Origin: Spirochaetales bacterium
GTDB taxonomy: Bacteria > Spirochaetota > Spirochaetia > ARS1246
Length of the DNA stretch: 6,007 nucleotides
Reading direction: 5' to 3'
NCBI GenBank assembly: GCA_016930115.1
Contig: JAFGHN010000154.1
Coordinates: 1-6,007, forward strand
Shown here: positions 5,110-6,007 of the stretch, piece by piece
Numbering within the stretch: the first letter of the stretch is position 1
Layout of the letters: every line of letters begins with the position of its first letter
Made by a program: the position numbers and the translations under genes
Notes under the pieces: generated by a model
Database searches by the model: none
What the model was told of the DNA's origin: nothing
Seen by the model: the letters and a program-made list of their open reading frames with translations, nothing else

Positions 5110-6007
5110 CTATGGACTGTCAAAGGATATCGTAGCTTTCTTCCCGTACTTTTTTAGCAGCACGATTTTTCCGGGAAGCACGTTGTCCGGAATGGGCTGG
5201 GCGGGCTTGTAGCCCTTTTCGTCGAGTATTGTAAGGTGGAGGCCTGTGCCGTCCGCCGAGATTTCGGCTGCCGGCTCATCACCTGCATCCTCGCGCACCG
5301 TCAGGCCCATCATGCCTTCAACAAGATACAGCTTGCTCGCGTATTTCAATTTATATTGCCGTTTCCTCAACGTTGAATCATCCACGGTGCAGACAAACGC
5401 AATACTGCCGCCCGCCCGTCCCGGCAGTATCCGGGGGATAAGAAGGCCGAGAAGTGCAAGCAGCACCAATCCTACGACTGCGACGGGGATTATCCAGATG
5501 TTGTTGCCCAGAAAACCCTTCACCTGGTATTCCACGGCAGCTGTCGCCGGGGTGAAGGCCGTATCGCCGTCGAATGCGAAAACCACATTTCCCGTGTAGC
5601 TGCCTGGGTCAGGTAATACTTCGAAGGAAACGGGGATTTCCATCTCCTTCGTTTCATCGGGGCCGATTGAAAACTCAAAAGGCTCACGCAGCAGGCTCTG
5701 CGCCGTTCCGTCAGGTTGTTGAAGGGTGATTGCTCCGATGGTAATAGATCTGGTGGACGAATATCCGCGACTGCTCAGTTCTATCGCCATCTTGCTTCCG
5801 CCCCGTTTCCCGACCGGTGAAAGGGAAGGGGCGCCCGACAGCTCCACAATCCCCAGCAATTCACGGGTCTGTTCGGCAAGCTCTTGTTCGGTTGGTTTCT
5901 CGGGAACCACGGAAAATGTGCCGGACAGCTCGGCAGCTATCTCCTTTGCCGCTGTCGCCGTCCCGATTCCGAGTATATGTATCTTCCAACCTTCCTTTAG
6001 GATTTCC
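5110..6007 (-). CDS. vWA-type membrane protein, C-terminal part (5' end outside window)
   Basis: The window holds 298 residues of the C-terminal part; the frame is open to the right edge, so the GTG at 5910 is internal. The first 32 residues (LKEGWKIHILGIGTATAAKEIA, then LSGTFSVV) match the last strand and helix of a von Willebrand A domain; the metal-binding MIDAS residues would lie outside. A beta-rich extracytoplasmic stretch follows (about 70-163; its LPDPGSYTGNVVFAF strand pair is Ig-like). One membrane helix comes next (about 170-190, WIIPVAVVGLVLLALLGLL, with Arg and Gly after it). The last about 105 residues are a basic, beta-rich, presumably cytoplasmic domain I cannot assign; it has a loose FHA-like strand pattern but lacks the conserved FHA residues. 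It is upstream of, and close to, the phosphoesterase and the Tp0751-like lipoprotein. T. pallidum Tp0750 is also a vWA protein next to Tp0751, which supports homology, though this protein is clearly larger. Confidence 0.83.
   Translation of the reverse strand, partial: EILKEGWKIHILGIGTATAAKEIAAELSGTFSVVPEKPTEQELAEQTRELLGIVELSGAPSLSPVGKRGGSKMAIELSSRGYSSTRSITIGAITLQQPDGTAQSLLREPFEFSIGPDETKEMEIPVSFEVLPDPGSYTGNVVFAFDGDTAFTPATAAVEYQVKGFLGNNIWIIPVAVVGLVLLALLGLLIPRILPGRAGGSIAFVCTVDDSTLRKRQYKLKYASKLYLVEGMMGLTVREDAGDEPAAEISADGTGLHLTILDEKGYKPAQPIPDNVLPGKIVLLKKYGKKATISFDSP

Noticed and set aside
4670..5212. 180-residue plus-strand open frame
   Set aside because: It is antisense to the phosphoesterase and the end of the vWA gene, both of which have clear family motifs; it has no ribosome site and no recognisable domain.

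Overview
The window looks like a piece of a spirochaete chromosome, most likely a free-living or commensal member of the Treponema/Spirochaeta group. The main clue is the minus-strand lipoprotein at 2628-4109. Its middle third can be lined up by eye with the Treponema pallidum adhesin Tp0751 (pallilysin), as I remember that sequence. It sits in a run with a von Willebrand A (vWA) type membrane protein, and Tp0750, the T. pallidum neighbour of Tp0751, is also a vWA protein. No rRNA, tRNA or other strong taxonomic marker is present, so the assignment is an inference. Composition looks even, with no sign of mobile DNA, CRISPR, tRNA or insertion sequences.

Layout. Positions 1-777 (+) hold the 3' half of purH (AICAR transformylase), cut by the left edge. 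After a 93-base gap comes a compact plus-strand set: a small glycine-rich membrane protein (871-1215), a two-helix LapA/DUF1049-like membrane protein (1228-1566), and an exported TPR-SPOR protein (1523-2617) that overlaps the previous gene by 44 bases. This set ends tail-to-tail, with only 10 bases between, against a minus-strand set. Read in its own direction, that set enters from the right edge: a vWA protein with an extracytoplasmic beta domain, one membrane helix and an unassigned C-terminal domain (5110-6007, 5' end missing); a DHH/DHHA1 phosphoesterase of the NrnA type (4127-5098); and the lipoprotein (2628-4109). Gaps there are 11 and 17 bases, so the three are probably one transcript.

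How the genes may work together. The plus-strand set is best read as an envelope module: two small inner-membrane proteins and a periplasmic protein whose SPOR domain should bind septal peptidoglycan. The minus-strand set pairs two surface or periplasmic proteins with a cytoplasmic nuclease/phosphatase whose presence there is probably a matter of shared expression. The most interesting object is the lipoprotein: an N-terminal FG-GAP-like repeat region, a Tp0751-like lipocalin-type segment that lacks the HEXXH motif reported for Tp0751, and a second C-terminal beta domain that may be a diverged copy of the segment. I see no wholly new system; the novelty is in the architecture of the lipoprotein and the vWA protein and in their conserved-looking pairing.
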